Under the pieces are notes generated by a model. The model did no database searches and was not told the DNA's origin. It saw nothing but the letters and a program-made list of their open reading frames with translations. From the NCBI GenBank assembly GCA_017893485.1, contig CM030364.1, positions 43,518,109 through 43,582,108 on the forward strand: a DNA stretch of 64,000 nucleotides. Reading direction: 5' to 3'. The translations under genes and the position numbers were made by a program. How positions within the stretch are numbered: the stretch's first letter is position 1; every line of letters begins with the position of its first letter. Below are positions 11,930 to 22,600 of the stretch, piece by piece. This DNA is from Hemerocallis citrina (taxonomy: Eukaryota > Streptophyta > Magnoliopsida > Asparagales > Asphodelaceae).

Positions 11930-12001
<72 letters not shown>
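11930..12001. repeat. TAAA and TA microsatellite in G1 3' UTR
   Basis: About five AAAT units followed by about 27 TA dinucleotides. A separate poly-A run of about 34 bases lies at 12211-12244. Lengths may vary between individuals and are prone to assembly error. Confidence 0.9.
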
Positions 12002-12207
12002 TTGAATAAAGTCAATCTACTCCAATGTTTTGAGTGCTTAGTAACTAGGGGTATTCATCACCAATGTTTACCTTTACGTCAAACGGCAACTTGAAATATG
12101 AGTATGCAAAGCACTTTAGAGTTTGTGACTCGCTGAGTAACCGGGTGGATTCATCACAAATGTTTCGCATTCGCGTAAAAAGGCAAGTGACAACTTTAGA
12201 GAAGCGA

Positions 12208-12249
<42 letters not shown>

Positions 12250-12535
12250 AGTTTGCTACTCGGTTTGTAGTAGAGAAAAGGGGATAATCACAGATTGAGT
12301 AATTACATACTATAACTATAATTAATTGCATGACAAGTGAGGTTGAGTTTGGAGTTATGAATAAACAATTGCACTAGAGAAAGTGGGTATGTTTAATTTT
12401 ACTTTATCTGAAATTGTTTATACTTTTCTATGTTGATGCCCACATAATAAGAACTCTTGGTGGTTAAGGCTGTCATTATTATTATTTTTCCCTTGTTCAT
12501 AATTCTAGTTTGCTTGAGGACAAGCAAAAATCTAA

Positions 12536-12548
12536 GTTTGGGGGTATT
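12536..12548 (+). other. Polypurine tract of G1
   Basis: GTTTGGGGGTATT directly before the 3' LTR: the expected primer site for plus-strand DNA synthesis. Confidence 0.7.
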
Positions 12549-14228
12549 TGATGAACACAAGAATATTCACATTTAGAAGCAATAATCTTATTATAAATGC
12601 ACATGTAAAAGCTCTATATGTGGTATTTAACTCTTATTCTCTTTTTTCAATAGGAAATAACCAAAAGCAGCAAAACGAAGCAGATTCCAAACGAATGCAG
12701 ACTGAGAAATAATATACAGGGAACTGCAGAAGCAACAGTCGACTGGCTCTTCAGCAGTCGACCAGACAGAGAGTTTGCTAAGCCTCGGCACAGTCGACTT
12801 CCCCAAACACCAGTCGACTTGACTGAGAAATCGTGAAGCCACAGATGTCTCAGACACCAGTCGACTTATATCCAAGGCAGTCGACTGGTACGCGGCGGAG
12901 TAAACAGATAAGATATTCGAAGATTCATCCAAATCTAATTTCAAATCTATCTGAATCCAGATTTATGCAAATCAAATCTAGAGACTGGGGATTTCCAAGA
13001 GCACGTGGTTAACAGATAAGGAAGGAAAGAAGAAAAGAGAAAGAAATAAATCATCAAATCTAACAAAGAAGGATTTTCCTGAAAAAGTGCAAAACCCTAA
13101 TTCTCAGCCGTGTTCTATAAATATCAGAAAAGAAGCATCAACAGGGCTCTCTCTCGGCTCTCGTCATCTCCCCATCATCCACCACCGAATCACAGAGTTG
13201 CAAAACCATCAAATTATCAACCAGTGCACCATTCTATCAGCATCGAGGAAGGAGAGAGGAGATCCAGTATTCGAAGGCAGTCGACTGTGTGACAGCCAGT
13301 CGACCTCATTGCCGGACTTCATTAGTTTATTTCTTCTCCTTCTATTCTTTTATGTTGATCATGTATTCAAACTTGTTGAATAAAAGTATTATTATGTGGA
13401 ACTAATTTCATAGTTGGGTAGATTGAAGTCGTAGTTATGTAGTGCTATATTCTTCTGAGCTCTTCTATTTTACTTATTGATTGAATCCGTTTGCATTGGT
13501 ATAGATTGATGGTAATCAAAACTAGTTCTCGAAGTCTGAGAGCAGTCGACTGAGGTGAAAGCCAGTCGACTGACGTACAGAGCTTGAGAAATCCAAGTTT
13601 GCATTACCATCTATCTGAATCTGTTAGATGAGCATATTGAGACGACCCGTATCTCGTGCCCATAACTTGTAACAAGGGAATCTTTAGGGGTTCCTGGTTC
13701 AATCAACTTAAGGGATCTAGATCTGATACCAATTTCTAGAACCTTGAGTGTTTGTTCGTTTCCACTGATCTTATGTTTTCTTTAAGCACAACTTAGTAGA
13801 TACCATGCTAAACACTTAATGAAAGAAACGAATTAGAGTAGATACCATGCCTAATTCTTGGCTTAGGGAAACAGTACTTTAAGGAGTAGATACCATGCCC
13901 TTGAAGGGAACAAACATGAGTAATAAGAAGAAGTTCAGAAGGTGACTTAGCATTACTGACTATTGGTGGAGATCTAAACCCAACTACTTCATAAATATTT
14001 GTGATTCAACATTTCTTAATTTAGTTTAAATCTTTTTATTTCTTTTAGACTTTCAAAACAACTCTTTATGATTTTTATTCTTTTTATTGATTAGTAAGTT
14101 AAAGTCTACAATCTCTGTGGGATCGACCCTTGCTATTGCTACGCTTTTCTAACGATTCGTGCACTTGCGAGGTTTATAATTTGTGTCTAGTTTTATCTAT
14201 TTATTTAGGTATCTAGAAACCAACAACA
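12549..14228 (+). repeat. G1 3' LTR
   Basis: 1,680 bp, collinear with 4176-5858. By eye about eleven substitutions and one 3-base gap separate the two copies. TATA at 13115-13123. All ten CAGTCGAC motifs are kept. Confidence 0.95.
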
Positions 14229-14233
14229 ATATT
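14229..14233. repeat. Target-site duplication of G1, right copy
   Basis: ATATT, identical to 4171-4175. Confidence 0.9.
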
Positions 14234-14304
14234 GCTCCATTACGCGAAGGCAAAGCATAGTCTCTCAAAACCTTATTTTCTTCTCCATTACCCTCATTTG
14301 CCAT
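14234..14304 (-). pseudogene. 5' end of G2 gag, split off by G1
   Basis: Reverse-strand start of the G2 Gag: ATG at 14304, reading MANEGNGEENKVLRDYAL. Removing G1 and one copy of ATATT puts this in frame with the gag remnant that begins at 4175, which shows that G1 interrupted a then-continuous reading frame. Confidence 0.8.
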
Positions 14305-14590
14305 GGTGATGTACTTCTATGTCCTAAAATATATCTTTTACATAACATAAAAGTTAATCAAGGCTATCTTTCTAAAAAAAATAGTAAAAAAATAAAAATA
14401 AAATCCAAATTAGTAATTGTAGCTATTATCAATATCAATAGAGGAATAACTAGTCCACAACAGCGGTGCCAAAAACTTGATGAGATATTTGCAAGTGTAC
14501 AACTAAGGTCGATATTCCGAAGAGCGACATCAGTTTCATAAAAAAATTGATTATTATTTTTTCAGAGAGCAAAAGCTTTCTAGATTTTGC
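14305..14590 (-). other. G2 leader, primer-binding site and 5' LTR fragment
   Basis: Reverse strand: TTTTTGGCACCGCTG (about 14461-14476) is a decayed version of the G1 primer-binding site. It directly follows an LTR end (TGATGAGATATTTGC on the forward strand, from about 14478) that resembles the tail of the G1 LTR (CACTTGCGAGG region). The LTR is lost beyond about 14590. Confidence 0.55.
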
Positions 14591-14831
14591 TAAGTAGAAT
14601 ACAGTTCAATAAAGGTCCCAAATCTCATTAGCGACTTTATATATACTTTGGTTGCTAATAAGAATACCGACAACAAACAAAAAATTTCAAATATTTTAAA
14701 ACAGAGGCCACTATTCCCATTAGCGACTTTCAAAATGAAGAGGCCGCTAATGAGAATAGCGGTCGCTGCTGACGTGGCACAAAGTAGCCCACGAGTGCTA
14801 ATAGTTTCGAAATTGGCCCATAACCGCAAAT
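14591..14831. other. Unassigned stretch with repeated TTAGCGAC motifs
   Basis: Contains CATTAGCGACTTT twice (about 14626, 14718) and their complements GTTGCTAAT and CCGCTAATGAGAATAGCGG. It may be the subterminal part of a DNA transposon, but no terminal repeat pair or duplication could be fixed. No gene seen. Confidence 0.35.
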
Positions 14832-16190
14832 TGTCACTCCCCGCTTCCCAGAAATACGGAATACGAGTACATGACATTGGCCTAATGAATGACTAACGTC
14901 ACCCATAAGCTGTTTATCCGATCAGCTCAACAATATAATCAATACAGAACAATTGTGCAGGCAATAATAATAATTTCATGAAAAATAATACTTGGAATGA
15001 AGCAATATAAAATATCCAAATACAATAATAATCCAACATCCGAAAATAAATAATAGCAATATTCGGGTCAAAAGCCCACAATACAATGAAATAACAATAG
15101 TTCAATAATTAAGTCCTCATAAGAAAAACAATTATTTATTAAACGGCGATGCAATCAATTCCTTCACCAATGTTATTCTCCCAATCCATCAGGAAATTCT
15201 CCATCATCACCTGTAAACACTTCATCTAAAAAGAGGAGAAAAATTATCCTTAGAGCAAGTCATGGACAGAAAGTAGAGAAAGCAGGGAACATTGGAATAA
15301 CGATATAACAATGAGTTCATTGGATCAATAGGAATCAATAACAAGGCACGATAGCAATAATAAATACCATGGTAGTCAATGCAATGGTTATAAACAATGA
15401 TTCAATAATCGATAACAATATTCAATGATCAATATCAATAACACTTAGCTAATATTCGATATCAATAGAAACAATAATGAACAATATGCACTGTCGGTGT
15501 GGTGTCAATCCTTAAGTCTATTATTCATTTTAATCCTAACTAATGCATGTACTACTATGTCCCATATGTTCCATAACACAGGTTCGATGCATACATACAA
15601 TTTCGTTTAGACTTAAGTGGAAGATTCTATAAATCATGTACACGGCACGATATTCATGTCCTTATTCCTTGATATTCCTTATCTTTGACCGATGTTCTTT
15701 GTCTTTGACCATGTCCTTATTCCTTGATATTCATGCTTTTATTTATCCTTTGTTTTCTCTACTTGCCGCCCACGACTTGCTCTAAGGGCACTCTTTTCTT
15801 TCTTTTTAGATCAAAATTTTACAGGTGCTGAAGGATCTATTCTTGAAGGAATTGGTGAGCAATATTTCTAAAGATGGATTCAGTCTCCGCTGCTTAGTTT
15901 TATTTATTGCTAATTTTATTTCTTGAATATTATCATGATTTGTACTATGTTTTGGGCTTTACGACCCATAGTTTGTTTTGATCCCAGATGTTGGATATTT
16001 ATACTGTTGGATTATTTCATTATTATTGGAACATTATCTTTGATTCTTGTGGTTATTTTTCTTGCGTGGTTGTATTTTTGTTGTTCTTATTGCTGAGTTA
16101 GTATGGTACAGCTTATGGATGGTGTTTACATCATTCGCTGGGCCTACGCTACGTACTTGTGTTCCGTACTTTGGGAAGCGGGGCGTGGCA
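14832..16190. repeat. Long inverted repeat of LTR tails (palindromic block)
   Basis: Left end TGTCACTCCCCGCTTCCC; right end, reverse complemented, TGCCACGCCCCGCTTCCC. The two arms match, with divergence, for roughly 450 bases each: the GAATGA...CATAAGCTGT segment, a GTCATAAAGCCCA-like segment, and a splice-acceptor-like stretch followed by a short frame. The arms match the 3' ends of units B and C (GGGAAGCGGGGCGTGACA). Reading: two LTR tails in opposite orientation. No target duplication found. Confidence 0.65.
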
Positions 16191-16441
16191 AGGGTAGTCA
16201 TGATCATATAATAAATTAATTAAACAATTAAATGAACAAACAACTAGTGTGCATGTGATGACACGTGCATTGCACATGCACGTGCAATGGGACACAAGGA
16301 GAGACCGGGCATATGCTTGAGTGGGAAAGATGGAGAGAGTGGAGAGTAGTTACTTGATAATAGGTAGTTCTTCTAACTCCCAAATGTATCCTAGCCCTTC
16401 ATACAAACTCATCTCAACCCTTCATTCACTCTTGAAATGTG

Positions 16442-16449
16442 TATAAATA
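16442..16449 (+). promoter_or_regulatory. TATA box of the solo LTR
   Basis: TATAAATA in GTGTATAAATACCCC, matching TAGTATAAATACCCC of the G3 LTRs (reverse strand, near 36735 and 45205). Confidence 0.7.
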
Positions 16450-17565
16450 CCCCACCCTTGTCTTTCTTCATCACTTACACTTAGAAAGTTTTCAAAGAGA
16501 AAAAGAAAGAAAAAGACATTTGTAAGGAAAAGATAGAGTTTGTGTAAGAGAAAAGAAACATTGTGTGAGAGAAAGAAAGAGAGTGTGCGTTCTTTCCATT
16601 AGAGGCCGACCAAAGCAAGAGGAGGAGAAGGCTCGGGTTTGCTAGAGGAGGAGCTCGGATTTTGTACAACCTAGGAGGAGACGGGAAGACGATCGTGCTT
16701 TGAAGGAGTTCTTTAAGAGTTTTTGTTGTTTTCTTCAAAAAGGGGGGTGATTTTTCTACTTCTAATGCAGTTACCATGCTAGGAATTAATTTCATGAATA
16801 TACTAGAGAAACTAGTAAAAATTGACCATGTGTTGGCAAAAAGATTAGTAAAAAAAAGAGAAAACTCTTGATTATCAAAATAAGAAAATTAGTAGAATGA
16901 ATTGAGATTAGCGGATTAAGATTCATCATGTTGCTTTATTAATATGTTTCATGCTAGAATTTATAATTAATGAACCATGATTGTATGAAAATTGTGCTTA
17001 TGGATGAATTGTGTAAAGTAGTGTGTAGAATGTAAAATAACACCCATGGATTGCGAAATTAATTGATTAGTAGAAAGTTACTATAAGTGTTAAATTTTAA
17101 TTATGTTGTATGAATAGCATTATATCCCCTTGATTATCAAATATGTTGTCTTTTAGAAGCATAAGAAAATGAATTAGTTTTATAAAGGATAAAATTAGTT
17201 AAGAGGAATTATTATGTTAAAGAATGAAAAATTGAACAAAAACATTGTGAATAAATGTGGGGAACAAGTAGATAAAGATTCATCAGAAAAGAAATTTCAA
17301 TGTCGGTTAATACACTAATTATTTTATTTCTCAAAGGATATAAAGGAATAGTTTCTATTGTATTGTTGAAAATAAGAATTTGCAAATTAGATAAATATAC
17401 TATACTGTTTTTCAAAGAGACACATTTTGGAAAAAAATTTAGATTTTTAATAAGTACAAATTGATTGAAAAATCGAGATTATTAAAGGAAGAGTTAGATA
17501 CATATTAGTAGAATAAAACAATTTTAACTTCTGAGTATAACAGAAAGTGAAATTGGGCATACTGG

Positions 17566-17985
17566 CTTTCGGTGTGAGTTTAGAGCGCTGTGAATAGTGC
17601 CCTTGGTCATGAGTTCGAGTCTTGAAGAGGCTCTGTTTTTATCAAAACTTGATTTTTATCAAAATACAGTACGGTTTATACAAAAAGTATTTAACTAGAC
17701 TTATATCAGTTAGTCACTCTTGGACTATTGGTCTTCGGGTGCGCTTTGGGTCTGTTAATGAAGCTGGGCGGAGGCTCTAGTCTTGGGTTCGAGTCTTGAA
17801 GGGGCTATGTTTTTATAAAATTTCGATTTTTAAACCAACTCACTGAAACCACACTTAAATTATAATACGAGCTCACCTTATATCGGTTAGTCACTCTTGG
17901 ACTTCTTGTCTTCAGGTGTGCTTTGGGTCTGTTACTGTAGCAGGGCGGGGGTGTTGGTCTGGGTTCGAATTCGACCCTTGCCTTT
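17566..17985 (+). repeat. Three tRNA-like modules inside the solo LTR
   Basis: Modules at about 17566-17630, 17719-17805 and 17890-17975 each end in a B-box-like sequence (GAGTTCGAGTC, GGGTTCGAGTC, GGGTTCGAATT) and have upstream G/T-rich text spaced like an A box. The last two are tandem copies of a unit of about 170 bp (GTTAGTCACTCTTGGACT). No acceptor stem can be formed, so they are not tRNA genes. Confidence 0.5.
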
Positions 17986-19420
17986 TGTTTGTGGTTTTTG
18001 TTTTTTTTTAAACATATTTCGATTTTTGGGGTTCTTTAATAGTTTTTAAGCATATAAAAATTGAGAAAAATTCTATTATTCTTCCAAAATTATTACTTAG
18101 ACTTCATAAAAATTATTTCTACAATATTTGACATATTATAATGAGATTGGAAGTAATTTTTAGGAAGAATAACTTGATAAATTTTTCTTAGAATATGACT
18201 TTGATTAATTAAAGAAAAGGAATATTGTGAATGTAAAGAAATTTTGTGTAGAGATTAAAATTGAGATTTTCAACATGGAAATTTTGAGTAAGTTAATAAA
18301 TGAAATTTGATGTTTAATATATGCAAGTGTGCATGGAAAACGAAATAAAAAGATTCATGATGAAATGTGGAAATCTATGAGCCTAAACACTCATTTTTGG
18401 TGAACATGAAAAGAGGTTGAAAACTAGAGTTTAGCTAAGTCCTTACATCGGCATGAATGAAATTTTGAAGAGAAATGTGATAATAAAAGACCAAGATTGG
18501 GTCGTGGTTAACAGTTGATGTTTAAGACCGGTGTAGAGGTAACGCTAACTCTAGGGTAATAATTTTTATTCATGATTTAAATATCTAAGGACTATACTAT
18601 AGTGAAGATGTGATGAAAGTAACAGAAAAAACACAAGTATGAGGGCCTCAGATCTACGGTGTGAGAGTGTTCACAGTCTGTCTGCATGATGCGTCATGTC
18701 ATGACGTGGATACATCTCCGGAATTATCAGAACCGAGGCGACGCTTGTGGGGTGCTTGGTGACTACGTAGTGTCATCGTTCCATGACGGAGGCAAATTGT
18801 CCATAGGTTGTCTGCATGATGCGTCATGTCATGACGTGGGATTCCCCTCCAGGTTGTCTGGGCATGGGTTCGTAATTCATAAAACATTTAGGATACTTAC
18901 CGTAGTTACCGTAGTAGCTTAACTCATAACGAGGGATCCAACCCTACAAGTGAAGAACGGTTAAGGGCTTGCCCTCGGATTTATGTAGAATGGGATGCAT
19001 AAGTTCGAACAAGTGTGCATTAGTGTCATGAAATAATAAATAACTGCATTAAGACTAAGTGCACATTCACCCATGACATCAATAAGATTGTCCCCCTTAG
19101 TTTTGTTTGTGAACAAGTGTGTGCTTTCCAAGTAAGAGAAATTGATGTATTATATCATAGCGTCAGTTGTATGCAACTGACGTGCCCACAGTTTTTATGC
19201 AGGATAAAATGAATGAAAGGACTAAAGAAGGAATGCTACTTAAAGAAATGTTCAAATTGTTATTTATTTCATGTATCATGTTGTAATTATAATTCCGCTG
19301 CGTTGATGTAAAACATTATTGTATAAAAAGTTTTAAATTCCTTATAAACTTGTATGAAGTGAAGTGTAAAGATCCTGTGGAACTTTCAATTTAGACTTAT
19401 TTGGAATTCGGGGTGTTACA

Positions 19421-20660
19421 TGGGGTGAGCAATTTCACGAACACTTGGTGGACGCCATATTCACCACCAATAGAAGAGAACTCATCGCTAATCAAGCTTC
19501 CTTGTGACAAAGCCTACTAACCCCGTGGAGTCTCCAAGTCCGGCCAAACTCTCTCCACAAAAATCAACCAAGATTTCTAAGGGATGGTCAACTCCAAAAA
19601 ACCCATGCACACTAGTGCTCCTACCTCGATGCGAGAAAGAACTCCGCCGAAGACAACTCAACTCCAAACAGGGTGAGCTTCTAGAGAGATCAAGACTTCA
19701 AAAAATCTTCAAAAATCTCCACAAAAGCTCCAAAGAGTTGCAAAAATAAAAAAAAATTCAAATTTCCAATACACTCACTGTTTCATATAAGGAGATAGGG
19801 TAAAGAAGCCTTCAGATCGGGTCAGATCCATGACCCAAACCCACGAGGAGAATTCAAAAGAGTTAAGGTGAGGGGGTACTAAGGGTCGGATCCAAGCCCT
19901 CTACCCCAAACCCGCTCCGCTTCTCCTCTTCTCCTCCTTCTTCTTTAGAGAAATGGGCGCCAAAAACAACTCCAAAACCGTCGACCATCTCGGTTCCAAG
20001 GAGCCCCCTCCGTGTCACCTCCATAGCTCGACGAGCACGCTCGCCCCTCGACTGCGAAGCCCATCCTGGCAACTTCGCCATTCTGGCCCATAACCAAGCT
20101 CAAAACAGAGCACTCATAGCTCGATCAAACGAGGAGCCTATAGCTTGCATCTCGACAGATTAGAAGCTCGATCGAAGCTCAAAGTCACCGCTCGACCGCT
20201 GGCCCTTACCTCATAGCTCCATGGGTAGATGAGAAAGCAACAACCCCATAGCTCAGCGAAACGCCATAGCCCGGCGGTACACGAAGCTCTGATTCCTCAT
20301 AGCTAGGCGGAACGTCCCCCGTAGCTCGGCGAAACTTCAAAGCCACCATAGCTCGATGAGAATAGCTCCCCTAGCTTGTCGAGAGCGTCATCTTCGTAGC
20401 TCAACCAAAGTAGCTCGATCGAACGAGAACTCCATAGCTCGAATAGCCTTCAACTGCTTTGAAGCTCGACAACAACTCCGATAGCTCGGCAAAACTCCAA
20501 ATCATCATAGCTCGACCAAGGGGATGTAGCTCGACGCTCCCATAGGTAGATGAGGGTGGGCTAACTCGACCAAAAGCCACATCATAGCTCGATGACACCA
20601 AAAAATAGAGCTCGACAACTTCGGCTCGTGGCTTGACCAAAGTAGCTCGATGACCGTCGG
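19421..20660 (-). repeat. LTR-like stretch with AGCTCGA-rich region
   Basis: No gene supported. On the reverse strand the order looks like an LTR: a degenerate repeat rich in GAGCTATG (20028-20655, about twenty AGCTCGA/AGCTCGG variants on the forward strand), a TATA-like CTTATATGAAAC near 19785, then a leader. The boundary with the solo LTR at 19420 is sharp. An LTR origin is inference; no TG/CA ends or internal domain were found. Confidence 0.35.
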
Positions 20661-22062
20661 AATTAGAAAGCGGTGGTCAATCAATAATCCAGATTCATTC
20701 TCAGGAGCTCTAACAGTCTTTAACGGCCAGGGTCGTAGGTTTGACTTTTTGTAGTTTCCTTCAATTATTAACTCACTATCTGTTTGCTCCCACACCGAAA
20801 TAAACAGCAACATATAGATTCATATCTGAAAGAGGTTGACAATAAGTTTTTTTCTAAATTGAGTATTTGTTCCTTTCTTAGAGGTTTCGAAACGTATAAA
20901 TGTTGACTAATCTGGCTAACGTTGAACTTGGTAAAATGAAATGGTTGAATATATAATTGAAAAAATGGAATTATTCAGGAATACATATTGAATGCTGAGA
21001 TTACAGATTGAATTTCTGGTAGTATATCCATAATCCAAAAAGTTTTTGTGATTGTTCCAGAAGAAATAAACAAAAGATACGGTAGAATTAGGACAATTAT
21101 TGTATGAGGTCTACCCAATGCTAGATGCAGAGGCGCATAATAGATCGGTATGAACATCATGAGCTGCCCACAGAGACAAAATGTAGGAACAGTGCCAACA
21201 GTTCATCACGGAAGAAGGGACTCCACCAAACCGGGATCGCTAACTAATACTAAAATACTGATATAAATAGAATTCTAATAGAAAAGAACTGTCCTTTCTG
21301 TATACTTTTCCCAATTCCGTTGCTACCCTCGGCATACTTGTAAGCCTCTCTGTAGATGTGTGACTTTGAAATATGAAAGATCATCAAGGATTTTTCTTAC
21401 ATCATTTATCAACTTAATATGACTCAAACAAATTGTGCTATTTGCCAATTCGGGAACCAACTGAAGGGAGTTTGCTCTCCCATACAATGATCTCCTCTCA
21501 GGAAGAATGGAGAGCGCCCTTGCTTCACCGCCTCTCAAGCTTCAAATTCACATACGCTAATTTTCTTTTTGAGTTTTTGGAGATATCTAGACATTGAACT
21601 CCGAATCTCAACCTAGTCACAATTTTATGTTTACCCTTATATCATTCAAGACATACATTGCTGAGTGATGATATTGTAATTTTCTGAACATATGATACAT
21701 GCAATGCAATTATATATGTCCCCACATGCACTTGCTATAATTTTCATCTTACCTATAGCGCTTTCAAAACAACATTAACTCCAAAAAAGAACTCAATTAT
21801 TATACATAAAATGAAATATTGGAGCAAATCTTTTTGTTGATCAAAGAGCTTAAAATAGTTTAGTATGCTTGAGAGTAACTGCCCCTCCTTGTTTACTGCT
21901 GATGGCTACTAGTGTTTACACCAGGAGTGATTGTAGCTTGTCTCAAAAGCAATCCAATTATTCACAAGATTAGTCCTTCTCTTTTTTTTTCTTTCCTTTT
22001 TTCTCTATTGATTGCTCAATCCTCAAACTTTTAAAACAATTCGTTGATGAATCGAAATTACA
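20661..22062. other. Region upstream of the TBL pseudogene, with possible exon remnants
   Basis: Mostly AT-rich. On the reverse strand, 21323-21541 (RRSLYGRANSLQLVPELAN... KVTHLQRGLQVC) and 20975-21200 ([19 protein letters not shown]) read like protein exons: low-complexity-free, and the second hydrophobic. I do not recognise the family. No clean splice sites tie them together, so a decayed gene is only a possibility. Confidence 0.3.
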
Positions 22063-22595
22063 ATGACATTCTTTCCAAGGTCTGCATCCTCTATTGCTCG
22101 CATGATTGCAGGATTTTCGATACTTATCATCGTACCCTCTCTCCTCTATTCTTATCATCCCATCACCTCACTCATTCTAGCCGGCTTCCGACCTACCAAG
22201 GTTCAACAAGACGTTTCAGTTTCAGGATTGCAATCTGAAAACACCTCGAAAAGTTGTGATCTCTACAAGGGAAGATGGGTCTACGACCCACAGGGTTCAT
22301 TGTACGATATGTGTCCAACCATGGCAATAGAACAGAACTGCAAAGGGAATGGCAGGCCTGATAAGGAGTACGAGATGTGGTGGTGGAAGCCTGATGAATG
22401 CAACCTCCCACGATTCAATATCAAGAAATTCTTGGAGCTGATGGAGAACAAGACGTTGGCGTTTGTTGGTGATTCAGTGGCACGCAATCAGATGCAGTCG
22501 ATGATATGCATTTTGAAACAAGAAGTGAATTGGATCCTGTAAACAGGGGATACCATGCAGGAACTCTTCGGGTGAAGCGATGGTACTTCAGGTTT

Positions 22596-22600
22596 GTTGC
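22596..22600. repeat. Target-site duplication of C1, left copy
   Basis: GTTGC, repeated at 30428-30432 just after the right LTR. Confidence 0.85.

Larger units (their letters stand above)
11401..12548 (+). other. G1 3' untranslated region
   Basis: No coding potential seen. It contains GGGAGGCAACCC at 11510, a polypurine-like AAGTTTGGGGGTGTT at about 11678-11692 preceded by TTGAGGACAATG, a TA microsatellite, a duplicated AGTAAC...TTCATCAC...GTTT block (12039-12200), an A-run, and a second TTGAGGACAAGC...AAGTTTGGGGG just before the LTR. The same order is seen reversed in G2 (630-1820). No envelope-like ORF is present. Confidence 0.75.
4176..14228 (+). mobile_element. G1: young Athila-type Gypsy LTR retrotransposon
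   Basis: Complete 10,053-bp element, in order: LTR, tRNA-Asp-type primer-binding site, gag, protease, RT, RNase H, integrase, long 3' UTR, polypurine tract, LTR. The LTRs begin TG, end CA and are flanked by ATATT. Pol order (RT before integrase) and the protease signature [10 protein letters not shown] place it in Ty3/Gypsy, Tat/Athila branch. No envelope-like ORF follows integrase. The LTRs differ at about a dozen positions by eye over 1.68 kb, so the insertion is recent. It lies inside the gag of relative G2. One TGA between gag and pol and one frameshift in RNase H break the coding region, so as written this copy would not make a full polyprotein without recoding. Confidence 0.95.
16191..19420 (+). 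repeat. Solo LTR of a Tekay-like Gypsy family (left end truncated)
   Basis: Ends TTCGGGGTGTTACA at 19420. Read from that end, it matches the G3 LTR (42457-43300) at many points: ATTCGGGGTGTTACA, the GGGCTTGCCCTCGGA region, and the GCATGATGCGTCATG motif (twice here, 18686 and 18819). A TATA box lies at 16442. No internal domain adjoins it, so it is a solo LTR. Its expected TG start is missing and it abuts the palindromic block. No gene is seen across these 3.2 kb. Confidence 0.7.

Noticed and set aside
11401..12548. Envelope-like ORF expected in some Athila elements
   Set aside because: No ORF longer than about 76 residues and no membrane or signal segments in the sense frames.
18686..18922. 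Frame with MMRHVMTWIH repeated text
   Set aside because: Within the solo LTR; matched non-coding sequence in the G3 LTR does not keep the frame.
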